Below are positions 56,974 through 64,000 of a DNA stretch of 64,000 nucleotides, piece by piece (positions within the stretch are counted from its first letter, which is position 1; the number at the start of each line of letters is the position of its first letter). The notes under the pieces were generated by a model that was not told where the DNA came from, made no database searches, and worked only from the letters and a program-made list of their open reading frames with translations. The position numbers and the translations under genes are program-made. The DNA comes from Acinetobacter pragensis (GTDB taxonomy: Bacteria; Pseudomonadota; Gammaproteobacteria; Pseudomonadales; Moraxellaceae), in contig NZ_LUAW01000013.1 of the NCBI RefSeq assembly GCF_001605895.1, positions 160,557-224,556 of the forward strand, written 5' to 3'.

Positions 56974-57276
56974 TTAATTCTTTCTAAATTCACCTATTAG
57001 TTTAGCCGACTGCTCCATACTATCGAATGCAATTGGAATCTTATCGTCTGATGAAACGAATGGTGAAAAATGATATTTTTAAACTTTTCAAACCTTGCTT
57101 TATTTTTCTTATGTAGTTTTTCTGAGTCTTCTGCATAGTTGTGAATAAATTGACAAATATGATTTTTATGCCGAATGCTTTAAATCTGAATCCGGTTTTT
57201 CCATTGCTTGACTTGAAACAGATCTTATTCTATTCATTACATTCTGGAATTCATTTGCCTTTAATGAGAAACTCAT
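56974..57276 (-). pseudogene. Unidentified broken gene upstream of puuE
   Basis: The minus strand opens with ATG 57276 (AGGTT upstream) into M-S-F-S-L-K-A-N-E-F and stops after 36 codons. Further coding-like pieces continue in other frames: I-H-N-Y-A-E-D-S-E-K-L-H-K-K-N-K and then D-K-I-P-I-A-F-D-S-M-E-Q-S-A-K-L ending at a stop at 56974. They read like parts of one soluble protein separated by at least two frameshifts. I do not recognise the family. Confidence 0.4.
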
Positions 57277-57469
57277 TGATAACCTAAATTATTTTACAAC
57301 ATTAATATTCTTTTAAATCAAAAACTAAAGAAATTTGAATATAACCTTCACTCAAAGAGAGAATGATCTTTTTCAAAATTTATTTAAATAATAAGAATTC
57401 CCCAACCTGAACAAGGTTTAAAGTACAGCTTTAAAACTTAGCGCAAGTAAGGGTTAGGAAAAGATCAAA
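57277..57469. other. Gap after ureC
   Basis: About 190 nt of AT-rich DNA with no gene. A weak stem, AACCT/AGGTT near 57403-57418, is the only candidate terminator for the urease operon. Confidence 0.35.
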
Positions 57470-59170
57470 TCAAAATAAGAAATACCTTTGTGCCATCGGC
57501 AATACTTCCGCCGGTTCACAGGTCAAATGCATGCCATCCGCACGTACTTCGTAAATCTCCGGATCGACTTCCATGACCGGTGTATAGGTGTTGTGCTTCA
57601 TGTCTGCTTTAGAAATATTGCGGGTGTTTTTCACGGGTGAAATTATTTTTTTCAGCCCTAATTTTTCCGCTACACCATTTTCAATACCCGCTTTCGACAA
57701 AAAGGTAATACAGGTGTTATGTACCCCTCGCACGTTTGCTCCAAACATCGGACGGTAATGCACTGGCTGTGGCGTTGGAATGGAGGCATTAATATCACCC
57801 ATCGGCGCAGCAGCAATCATCCCACCCTTAATAATCATGGCCGGTTTCACCCCGAAAAACGCCGGTTTCCACAAGACTAAGTCAGCCAGCTTCCCTTCTT
57901 CCACCGAACCGATTTCATGGCTTAAACCGTGGGTAATTGCAGGGTTAATGGTATATTTGGCAATATAACGCTTTACCCGATTATTATCGTGCGCGGCATT
58001 ATCACCTTCTAGTACACCTCGCTGCACTTTCATTTTATGTGCAGTTTGCCATGTGCGAATAATCACTTCACCAACACGGCCCATGGCTTGTGAGTCAGAC
58101 GACATCATCGCAATTGCACCCAAGTCCTGCAAAATGTCTTCAGCTGCAATGGTTTCGCGGCGAATCCGACTTTCTGCAAAGGCAACATCTTCCGAAATAG
58201 CCGGATCAAGGTGATGACAAACCATCAACATATCTAAATGTTCATCAATAGTGTTGATGGTATATGGACGCGTCGGATTGGTGGAAGACGGCAAAACATT
58301 GGGCTGACCGATGGCCTTTAAAATATCTGGGGCATGTCCGCCACCCGCACCTTCGGTATGATAGGTGTGAATGGTTCGGTTTTTAAATGCAGCCAGAGTT
58401 TCTTCTAAAAAACCACTTTCATTAAGTGTGTCGGTATGAATCGCGACCTGTACATCATATTCATCCGCCACTGTTAAACAATTGTCTATGGCTGCTGGGG
58501 TTGATCCCCAATCTTCATGCAATTTTAAGCCCACCACACCTGCTTCAATCTGTTCACGAACCGGATCCGGCAAACTCAAATTGCCTTTGCCTAGTAAACC
58601 TATGTTCATGGGTAAATCATCTATGGCTTGCAACATGGTGGCAATGTGCCAAGGCCCTGGAGTAACTGTAGTTGCAGAAGTCCCAGCTGCCGGCCCGGTA
58701 CCGCCTCCAATCATGGTAGTCGTACCGGACATAAGTGCTGTTTCAACTTGTTGTGGACAAATCCAGTGAATATGGCTATCAATTCCACCTGCAGTGAGAA
58801 TCTGCCCTTCGCCAGCAATGACTTCAGTCGCGGCACCTAAAGGAATAGTGATATTGGGCTGAATATCTGGATTTCCTGCTTTACCAATTTTCCATATTCG
58901 GCCATTTTTCAAGCCGACATCGGCTTTAACAATGCCCCACCAATCGATAATTAAGGCATTGGTAATAACGGTATCAGCAACATCTTGCGCCAAGAGCTGG
59001 GACTGCCCCATCCCATCCCGAATCACTTTACCGCCGCCAAACTTGACCTCTTCACCATAGGTGGTCAGGTCCTTTTCAACCTGAATAAACAGTTCAGTAT
59101 CGGCCAAACGAATGCGATCCCCTAACGTGGGGCCAAACATTTCCGCATAAGCGCGGCGTGACATTTTCAT
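57470..59170 (-). CDS. ureC: Urease alpha subunit
   Basis: 566 residues, full length. Nickel ligands are visible: His133 and His135 (D-S-H-I-H), the carbamylated Lys216 (V-G-L-K-L-H-E-D), His245 (A-I-H-T-D), His271 (Y-H-T-E-G-A-G) and the flap His in M-V-C-H-H-L-D. It hydrolyses urea to ammonia and carbamate. Last gene of the operon. Confidence 0.97.
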   Translation of the reverse strand: MKMSRRAYAEMFGPTLGDRIRLADTELFIQVEKDLTTYGEEVKFGGGKVIRDGMGQSQLLAQDVADTVITNALIIDWWGIVKADVGLKNGRIWKIGKAGNPDIQPNITIPLGAATEVIAGEGQILTAGGIDSHIHWICPQQVETALMSGTTTMIGGGTGPAAGTSATTVTPGPWHIATMLQAIDDLPMNIGLLGKGNLSLPDPVREQIEAGVVGLKLHEDWGSTPAAIDNCLTVADEYDVQVAIHTDTLNESGFLEETLAAFKNRTIHTYHTEGAGGGHAPDILKAIGQPNVLPSSTNPTRPYTINTIDEHLDMLMVCHHLDPAISEDVAFAESRIRRETIAAEDILQDLGAIAMMSSDSQAMGRVGEVIIRTWQTAHKMKVQRGVLEGDNAAHDNNRVKRYIAKYTINPAITHGLSHEIGSVEEGKLADLVLWKPAFFGVKPAMIIKGGMIAAAPMGDINASIPTPQPVHYRPMFGANVRGVHNTCITFLSKAGIENGVAEKLGLKKIISPVKNTRNISKADMKHNTYTPVMEVDPEIYEVRADGMHLTCEPAEVLPMAQRYFLF

Positions 59171-59202
59171 GATTTATAAACCCTTATAATTTTGATGCAA
59201 TT

Positions 59203-59514
59203 TTATGAGTCGAGCTTACCCATCACTCGTCCTGCAAAGCCATATACCTCTCGCTTTCCAGCCAATGCGATAAGTTCAATATTTCGGCTTTGCCCGGGTT
59301 CAAAACGCACAGCGGTACCGGCAGCAATATTTAAGCGGTAACCGCGCGAAGCCTCACGGTCAAATTGCAGCGCATCATTGGCTTCAAAGAAATGAAAATG
59401 TGAGCCAATTTGAATCGGTCGATCACCCGCATTGGCTACAGATATTTTTAAAGTTTCACGACCGACATTCAGCTCAATATCTCTATCTGGAGTAATGACT
59501 TCGCCAGGAATCAT
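59203..59514 (-). CDS. ureB: Urease beta subunit
   Basis: 103 residues from the ATG at 59514, which has AAGGA upstream; the longer frame to 59604 overlaps ureA and is not used. I-P-G-E-V-I-T-P opens the protein, and [10 protein letters not shown] and [16 protein letters not shown] are typical. Confidence 0.95.
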   Translation of the reverse strand: MIPGEVITPDRDIELNVGRETLKISVANAGDRPIQIGSHFHFFEANDALQFDREASRGYRLNIAAGTAVRFEPGQSRNIELIALAGKREVYGFAGRVMGKLDS

Positions 59515-59530
59515 AATCTTGTCCTTATAA

Positions 59531-59833
59531 TTAAAGAATCGGCTGATGTACCGTGACCAGTTTCGAACCGTCCGGAAAAGTCGCTTCAACTTGCACTTCA
59601 GCAATCATTTCAGCAATCCCCTCCATGACATCATTGCGGCTAAGTAAAGTCGTGCCGTAATGCATCAATTCACTGACGCTCATACCGTCACGCGCACCTT
59701 CAAGTAATGCTGCAGAAATAAAAGCAATAGCTTCTGGATAGTTCAATTTTAAGCCGCGAGCTTTACGGCGTTCAGCCACCAAACCAGCAGTAAAAATCAA
59801 CATTTTGTCTTTTTCGGTTGGATTGAGTTCCAT
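59531..59833 (-). CDS. ureA: Urease gamma subunit
   Basis: 100 residues, the standard length. [10 protein letters not shown] opens, with [16 protein letters not shown] and [15 protein letters not shown] near the end. It lies 16 nt before ureB. The 108-nt gap from ureD may hold an extra promoter. Confidence 0.96.
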   Translation of the reverse strand: MELNPTEKDKMLIFTAGLVAERRKARGLKLNYPEAIAFISAALLEGARDGMSVSELMHYGTTLLSRNDVMEGIAEMIAEVQVEATFPDGSKLVTVHQPIL

Positions 59834-59941
59834 AAACGATTCCTAATTCATATATTTATGTCTAAGCAAAATGTGTGCAAGATATGCCTTGAATCCCTTC
59901 TCTTTTAGGAAAGGTTTAAAATGAAAGCTAAGAAAAATAAA

Positions 59942-60838
59942 CTACGTCCGCCAAATTCTTGGAAACTCTTCGTCTAAATCAAACCAATAACGTCTTAATT
60001 TGGCGCGAATAGCGGCAAAAGCATCGTGACATTGCCGTACATCGTCACCTAAAAAACGTGCACAGATGACATCATCTAACAAAGTTAAACGGACATTTAC
60101 TTTCATGCGCATCATCAGCTCACGAATCACAGCAACATGTTCATCTAAATACATACTCGAACGATATTTTTCCGGCGCAACCGCCCAAAAACTTCCCATC
60201 ACTGCATGACCATTCATCCCTAAACGAGAAGTTAGCCAGCGATCATTTCCGCTAAAATTCAAGCGATCTGCGACCAACAACCTGTTATCACGCAACAGCT
60301 GAAACTGGTTGCGATATTGACCTTCAGTAAAGCATTCTTTACGGGCTTGGCGGCCAAGCACCAATATGTCCCAGCCAATAAAACTCGCTGCAATATCTAA
60401 ATGAATAAGGGTTTCAGATTCGGCATGGGCCCCATTAAACAGCATGGTTTCTTGCGGTAGCCATTCAAAAACTGCGTTGTCTTTTAAACGAATATGAATA
60501 TGCTGAAAGGCTTGCTTGGCATTTGTTTTGTACCATTTTCCTGCACCGGGTGTGGTTACCAAAGCATGTGCATCCTTATCAACTTGAATATCAAAAGTCA
60601 GATGATCTCCGCCTGCAATACCCGCCGGCGGATGGACAATAATGGCATGACAAACTCCGCTCTTTTCCGGCCACAACATTTTTTGTACCCGTACAGGTCC
60701 GCTATGTTTTCGATATGCTAAGGTCGTGCGCTGATTCGCAGCTTGATAAGAAAAACCCAGCTCAAGGCAGGCGTACCAAAACTGCGATGGGTTCTCAGCA
60801 GTTTGCTGGATGCGGAAATTCAACATATTCATAAGCAA
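59942..60838 (-). CDS. ureD: Urease accessory protein UreD
   Basis: 298 residues. [10 protein letters not shown] near residue 70, [10 protein letters not shown] and [11 protein letters not shown] are UreD hallmarks. It binds apo-urease and with UreF and UreG delivers nickel. It lies between ureJ and ureA rather than at the head of the operon. Confidence 0.94.
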   Translation of the reverse strand: MLMNMLNFRIQQTAENPSQFWYACLELGFSYQAANQRTTLAYRKHSGPVRVQKMLWPEKSGVCHAIIVHPPAGIAGGDHLTFDIQVDKDAHALVTTPGAGKWYKTNAKQAFQHIHIRLKDNAVFEWLPQETMLFNGAHAESETLIHLDIAASFIGWDILVLGRQARKECFTEGQYRNQFQLLRDNRLLVADRLNFSGNDRWLTSRLGMNGHAVMGSFWAVAPEKYRSSMYLDEHVAVIRELMMRMKVNVRLTLLDDVICARFLGDDVRQCHDAFAAIRAKLRRYWFDLDEEFPRIWRT

Positions 60839-60854
60839 TACTGCTTAAAATACA

Positions 60855-61430
60855 TTAAGCGAGACCGATAACAGCAAGGATGGCAGCCAGTGCGGCGATA
60901 ATTTTTCGGCCATGCGGCAAATATTTTTCAGTCAATGCACCTAAGCCTAAACCCATCAGATAAATGATCGACATCGCAGAAACCATACCTAACATAAGTT
61001 GCAGCATGTGTCCTGATTGTCCCAGTTCATTGCCATGTGCCACGCCATGAAAACTTCCTAGCACCATGATTGCAACAGCAAAAATACGGTTAGATTTCAT
61101 CAATAACGCTGTCGCCAAAACCGCCAAAGATAAAACAATGCCGTACTCGGCAAAAACATTAGGTAATATTTGCTGCTGCCCTAAAATAAAGCCTGTAATC
61201 ATCGCTACTGCCAAACCGAAAAAACCTGCGACTTTCCAGCGTTGTGTGGCCTTCCAGAGCAGGACACCGAAAGCAATCGCCATGGTTAAATGATCTAGGC
61301 CGGTAAATGGATGGCTAAATCCATTCCAAAAACTGCTTTCATGGACATGACCAGGATGTGCCATAGCAATCATCGGCAAGCTCCCTACAGCAACAACAAA
61401 AAATCTTTTTAACTTTAACATTGACAGCAC
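60855..61430 (-). CDS. ureJ: UreJ/HupE-family membrane protein (nickel uptake)
   Basis: 191 residues, a signal-like first helix then H-P-G-H-V-H and H-P-F-T-G-L-D-H-L near the N-terminus, and about five further membrane helices with F-H-G-V-A-H-G. HupE/UreJ proteins are thought to import nickel. It sits 8 nt after ureG. Confidence 0.9.
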   Translation of the reverse strand: MLSMLKLKRFFVVAVGSLPMIAMAHPGHVHESSFWNGFSHPFTGLDHLTMAIAFGVLLWKATQRWKVAGFFGLAVAMITGFILGQQQILPNVFAEYGIVLSLAVLATALLMKSNRIFAVAIMVLGSFHGVAHGNELGQSGHMLQLMLGMVSAMSIIYLMGLGLGALTEKYLPHGRKIIAALAAILAVIGLA

Positions 61431-61438
61431 ACTCCTGC

Positions 61439-62053
61439 TTAAGCCTTAAATAAGCCTTGTTTTTCAATAAAGGATATTATGGATTCCAGTCCATCCTTGG
61501 TTTTCATATTGGAAAATAAGAATGGTTTCTCGCCGCGCATGCGTTTGGCATCTTGATCCATCACATCTAAATTGGCACCCACCATTGGCGCCAAGTCAGT
61601 TTTATTGATGATCAGCAAATCGGATTTGGTGATCCCTGGGCCGCCTTTACGTGGAATTTTTTCTCCGCCCGCCACATCAATAACATATAACGTTAAATCA
61701 GATAGTTCGGGACTAAAAGTGGCCGCCAAATTGTCGCCTCCACTTTCAATAATAATCAGCTCTAAGCCTTCAATTTTTTCACATAAATCATCAATGGCCG
61801 CTAGGTTAATCGAGGCATCTTCACGAATTGCGGTATGAGGACAGCCACCAGTTTCTACCCCCACAATGCGATCGGGCGACATCGCTTCATTACGGGTCAA
61901 AAAATTGGAGTCTTCTTTGGTATAAATATCATTCGTCACAACTGCCATATTGTATTTTTCACGCAAGGCCTGACATAAATTTAAGGTTAATGCGGTTTTA
62001 CCCGAACCGACCGGACCACCAATTCCAATACGTAATGGGCTACGTTCTGACAT
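61439..62053 (-). CDS. ureG: Urease accessory GTPase UreG
   Basis: 204 residues. P-loop [10 protein letters not shown], the nickel-binding C-P-H and a G4 motif N-K-T-D. It hydrolyses GTP during nickel insertion. ATG 62053 has AGGA nine bases upstream; an in-frame TTG at 62059 overlaps that region. Confidence 0.97.
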   Translation of the reverse strand: MSERSPLRIGIGGPVGSGKTALTLNLCQALREKYNMAVVTNDIYTKEDSNFLTRNEAMSPDRIVGVETGGCPHTAIREDASINLAAIDDLCEKIEGLELIIIESGGDNLAATFSPELSDLTLYVIDVAGGEKIPRKGGPGITKSDLLIINKTDLAPMVGANLDVMDQDAKRMRGEKPFLFSNMKTKDGLESIISFIEKQGLFKA

Positions 62054-62091
62054 TTTCAAATTTCCTCATTATCTTTCTAAATTTTCTAGTG

Positions 62092-62757
62092 TTACGACCT
62101 AAACAAGCGTGAGTATTGGTTTTCATGATGCATGCTCAGCATGGCATAGCGCGGTAAAGCACTGCTAATCTGGTCGTCTTCTAAAGCCAAAGCACGTGTG
62201 ATGACATCTGGAACTAAACCATGTAAATGCCATAAAATACGTTGTCCGCTCATCTGGCCTAAGGGAATGGTCTTAACTGCAGCCAAAACCTGATTTTCAA
62301 GTACAGTAAAGGTATAAGCTGTCAGTACATCCGCACTATTCAACGATAACCGCCCGCATAAGTCGGCATATACTGGAATAAAACCAAACTGTTTTTTTAC
62401 GGTCACAGGCTGTTTTAAAACATCGCGAATCCACGCATTCAGAGAAAAAGCCAATTGCTTGGATTCTGCCAATAATTCTTTGCTTTCACGGCTAGCTCGA
62501 TATAAATTTGCCCAATAATCAAACGTTTCTGCTTGGTTGTAATTTTGCATAAGACGCTTTAACAAGGGGAGTTCAAAGCGGCCTAACAGCATTTCAAGTA
62601 CATCTTCGAAATACGCTATACTGGTTATTTCATCATGAATTACATCCAGTTCAATCGCGCTTTCCACACCTTGCGAGTAACAATAAGCACCTATGGGCAG
62701 TGCCGTTGAAGATAGGGTTAATAGACTCAGCAATTGGGCGGCATTAGTGACTGACAT
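62092..62757 (-). CDS. ureF: Urease accessory protein UreF
   Basis: 221 residues. [13 protein letters not shown] near the start matches the usual P-x-G-x-Y-x-x-S-x-G-x-E motif, and the rest is all-helical. It overlaps the ureE end by 14 nt. Confidence 0.93.
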   Translation of the reverse strand: MSVTNAAQLLSLLTLSSTALPIGAYCYSQGVESAIELDVIHDEITSIAYFEDVLEMLLGRFELPLLKRLMQNYNQAETFDYWANLYRASRESKELLAESKQLAFSLNAWIRDVLKQPVTVKKQFGFIPVYADLCGRLSLNSADVLTAYTFTVLENQVLAAVKTIPLGQMSGQRILWHLHGLVPDVITRALALEDDQISSALPRYAMLSMHHENQYSRLFRS

Positions 62758-63226
62758 GATGCAAGGCTTTAATCGGGCTTAAACGATGATCATGGTGGTG
62801 CTGGGCATAGGCGCCACTTTCAGGTTCAAAAGGATGTAAGACCTCTTCAACATACAGGCCTAACCCGATCACCATTTCTTCGAGCACATGATCAGGTTCA
62901 AAATAAAGTGCGCTAGGGCTAAGCATTAAGGGTACATGACGATTGCCCAAATGATAGGCTGCTTTAAGCAAATCGAAAGCATGTTCAGCGGTTACTTGCA
63001 TTAACTTTTCAGCTTTTGCTTCAACTCGTAAAATATCGCCGGTTTCGGTTGAAATATAAGAACCGCTACGCAAAATGCCTGTTCGCGGTAAATCTGCACC
63101 AATATCGACCCCATTTTTTAATGTTGCGCGAAAACGACTCTTTTGACGCACATCAAATGATAATTCGATATTTTCACACCTCTGATTCGAGTTAAACCGC
63201 TCTAACCGTTGAGTATAAATCTTCAT
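62744..63226 (-). CDS. ureE: Urease nickel metallochaperone UreE
   Basis: 160 residues from ATG 63226 with GGAG about six bases upstream; the longer frame to 63316 runs through the promoter hairpin and is unlikely. It has G-D-I-L-R-V-E-A, then L-G-N-R-H-V-P in the metal-binding domain, and a short His-rich tail (H-H-H-D-H ... H-H-V-S-H). First gene of the urease operon. Confidence 0.93.
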   Translation of the reverse strand: MKIYTQRLERFNSNQRCENIELSFDVRQKSRFRATLKNGVDIGADLPRTGILRSGSYISTETGDILRVEAKAEKLMQVTAEHAFDLLKAAYHLGNRHVPLMLSPSALYFEPDHVLEEMVIGLGLYVEEVLHPFEPESGAYAQHHHDHRLSPIKALHHVSH

Positions 63227-63266
63227 TTTTCGCTCCATCACTGTCTTTCTTGAATCATGAGCAGAC

Positions 63267-63305
63267 TCAAAATGATGCAACTTTCGCAAAATTGCATCAT
63301 TTTGA
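63267..63305. promoter_or_regulatory. 14-bp perfect inverted repeat in the ureE leader
   Basis: TCAAAATGATGCAA (63267-63280) pairs with TTGCATCATTTTGA (63292-63305) around an 11-nt loop. It lies right after the predicted start of transcription, so it is either a 5' mRNA hairpin or an operator. Confidence 0.7.
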
Positions 63306-63311
63306 TAGTGG

Positions 63312-63327
63312 AGCAATTTTCATACCA
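63312..63327 (-). promoter_or_regulatory. Sigma-54-like promoter of the urease operon
   Basis: Minus strand TGGTATGAAAATTGCT: perfect -12 TTGCT and GG-N10-GC spacing; the -24 box TGGTATG differs at two positions. Transcription would start near 63301. Confidence 0.6.
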
Positions 63328-63479
63328 ATTTATAAATCATAAAGAGAGTTTAAAATAATATGCTTGTTAAAATGTTATACGTAGCAACGCTTTTGTTGTA
63401 CAAATCTATTTCTAAAGACTGACTCAGTAATATAATTTTCAGATGAATAAAACTGCATCTAAAATCAACAGTACAAGCA

Positions 63480-63744
63480 ATTGCTCTTCTTATAGCTGAG
63501 CTTTTAGTAAATCAAAGAAAGCTCTCAATATGGTTTGATTCCAATACTCAAAGGCATGCACAAACAAGAACGAAATCAAATCTATTCAGATACAGCTATT
63601 CAGTGCTGTTTAATTATGAAATTCTCATTCCATTTAGCACTGCAAATAATCATCGAATCTATTCAAAGTCTCATTCGTTTTACAGACAAGATTGGACAGT
63701 TCCAGATTACTCCACTCTCTTTAGAAGACGACTAAAACATCTTA
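63480..63744 (+). pseudogene. Remnant of an IS5-type (IS903-like) transposase gene
   Basis: Plus-strand pieces match the N-terminal part of such transposases: N-Q-R-K-L-S-I-W-F-D (about 63511-63540), then Y-S-D-T-A-I-Q-C-C-L and L-I-R-F-T-D in a second frame, then Y-S-T-L-F-R-R-R-L-K-H-L (63708-63743) in a third. Frameshifts show it is dead. It is cut at 63744 by the next element. Confidence 0.75.
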
Positions 63745-64000
63745 TGGACTGCTCCCAGTATCCTAGACATTGAAGTAGCCTCATTTTGAAGCTGCTTCAA
63801 AGGCTTCTGGGCTCATTCCATCAAGATGCGAATGGCGCCTGATTCGATTGTAAAACATCTCGATGTAATCAAACACATCCGCACGCGCCATTTCGCGTGT
63901 TTTATAGATTCTCTTTTTAATTCTTTCCTTCTTCAAACTACTAAAAAAGGATTCAGCAACAGCATTGTCCCAACAGTTCCCCCTGCGGCTCATGCTGGGA
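63745..64000 (-). mobile_element. IS3-family insertion sequence, one end (continues past window)
   Basis: The terminal inverted repeat begins TGGACTGCTCCC (63745-63756) and continues to TAGACA (63764-63769), resembling TGTACTG..CCC..TAGACA ends of IS3-family elements. The transposase C-terminus lies inside, on the minus strand. The other end and target duplication are beyond the window. Confidence 0.8.
63781..63999 (-). CDS. IS3-family transposase OrfB, C-terminal part
   Basis: About 72 residues are visible and the frame is still open at the window edge. It has [12 protein letters not shown], the catalytic Glu in [11 protein letters not shown], then Y-N-R-I-R-R-H-S and M-S-P-E-A-F-E, the end of the DDE integrase core. 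The internal ATG at 63993 is not the start. Confidence 0.9.
   Translation of the reverse strand, partial: PSMSRRGNCWDNAVAESFFSSLKKERIKKRIYKTREMARADVFDYIEMFYNRIRRHSHLDGMSPEAFEAASK

Noticed and set aside
1..64000. CRISPR arrays, tRNA or rRNA genes, prophage modules
   Set aside because: No regularly spaced direct repeats, no tRNA-like cloverleaf noticed and no phage structural genes seen on reading both strands by eye.

Overview
The window looks like chromosomal DNA of a soil or water Acinetobacter. It is AT-rich with good Shine-Dalgarno sites, and it carries an Acinetobacter-type phenol regulator whose sensory residues fall at the same numbers as in the characterised MopR. Its phenylacetate gene order is also Acinetobacter-like. 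It is a catabolic region. I see no rRNA, tRNA or CRISPR.

Layout: (1) 1-6.0 kb, the end of a LysR regulator, an alpha/beta hydrolase, a split LigB/LigA extradiol dioxygenase (gallate or protocatechuate type), an aromatic-acid MFS importer, and an OprB-like porin gene broken by one in-frame stop. (2) 6.5-21.6 kb, a complete phenylacetate pathway: paaABCDEFGHJKXY on the minus strand, and paaZ plus an MFS carrier on the plus strand. (3) 21.8-28.3 kb, lrgAB, an unidentified gene, a cyanide-insensitive-type cytochrome bd operon (cydAB plus a 40-aa DUF2474 protein) and a MocR regulator. (4) 28.6-29.8 kb, an exported acetamidase/formamidase. (5) 30-38.9 kb, phenol catabolism: mopR divergent from mphKLMNOP, then catA and an outer-membrane phenol-pathway protein. 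(6) 39-57 kb, purine salvage and breakdown: a BMP-type ABC importer with an amidohydrolase, a guanine-deaminase-like enzyme, a HpxD-like Rieske oxygenase with a LysR regulator, urate hydroxylase, allantoicase, ureidoglycolate lyase, a Tsx-like channel, an NCS2 permease, HIU hydrolase, OHCU decarboxylase and PuuE allantoinase. (7) 57-63.2 kb, a full urease operon in the order ureEFGJDABC. (8) 63.5-64 kb, an IS3-family element inserted in a decayed IS5-type transposase gene.

The most interesting signals are in the promoters. Sigma-54 type -24/-12 elements (GG-N10-GC) lie upstream of the phenol operon, the exported amidase, hpxO, allantoicase, tsx, uraD-hiuH-NCS2, puuE and the urease operon, with a weaker one before the BMP importer. 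On the purine/urea/amide genes they mostly sit 42-47 nt from the start codon. This suggests one nitrogen-controlled regulon taking purines to ammonia. Separately, paaA, paaZ and the MFS gene after paaZ share an inverted motif, TGATAC-N26/27-GTATCR, with a GTATCA copy close to each start codon. It is a candidate operator, perhaps for PaaX. The hpxD/LysR gap carries an ATTCT-N7-AGAAT LysR-type box with a third half-site.

Decay is also visible: the porin stop, a degraded DMT transporter gene, an unidentified broken gene before puuE, and the nested IS elements.
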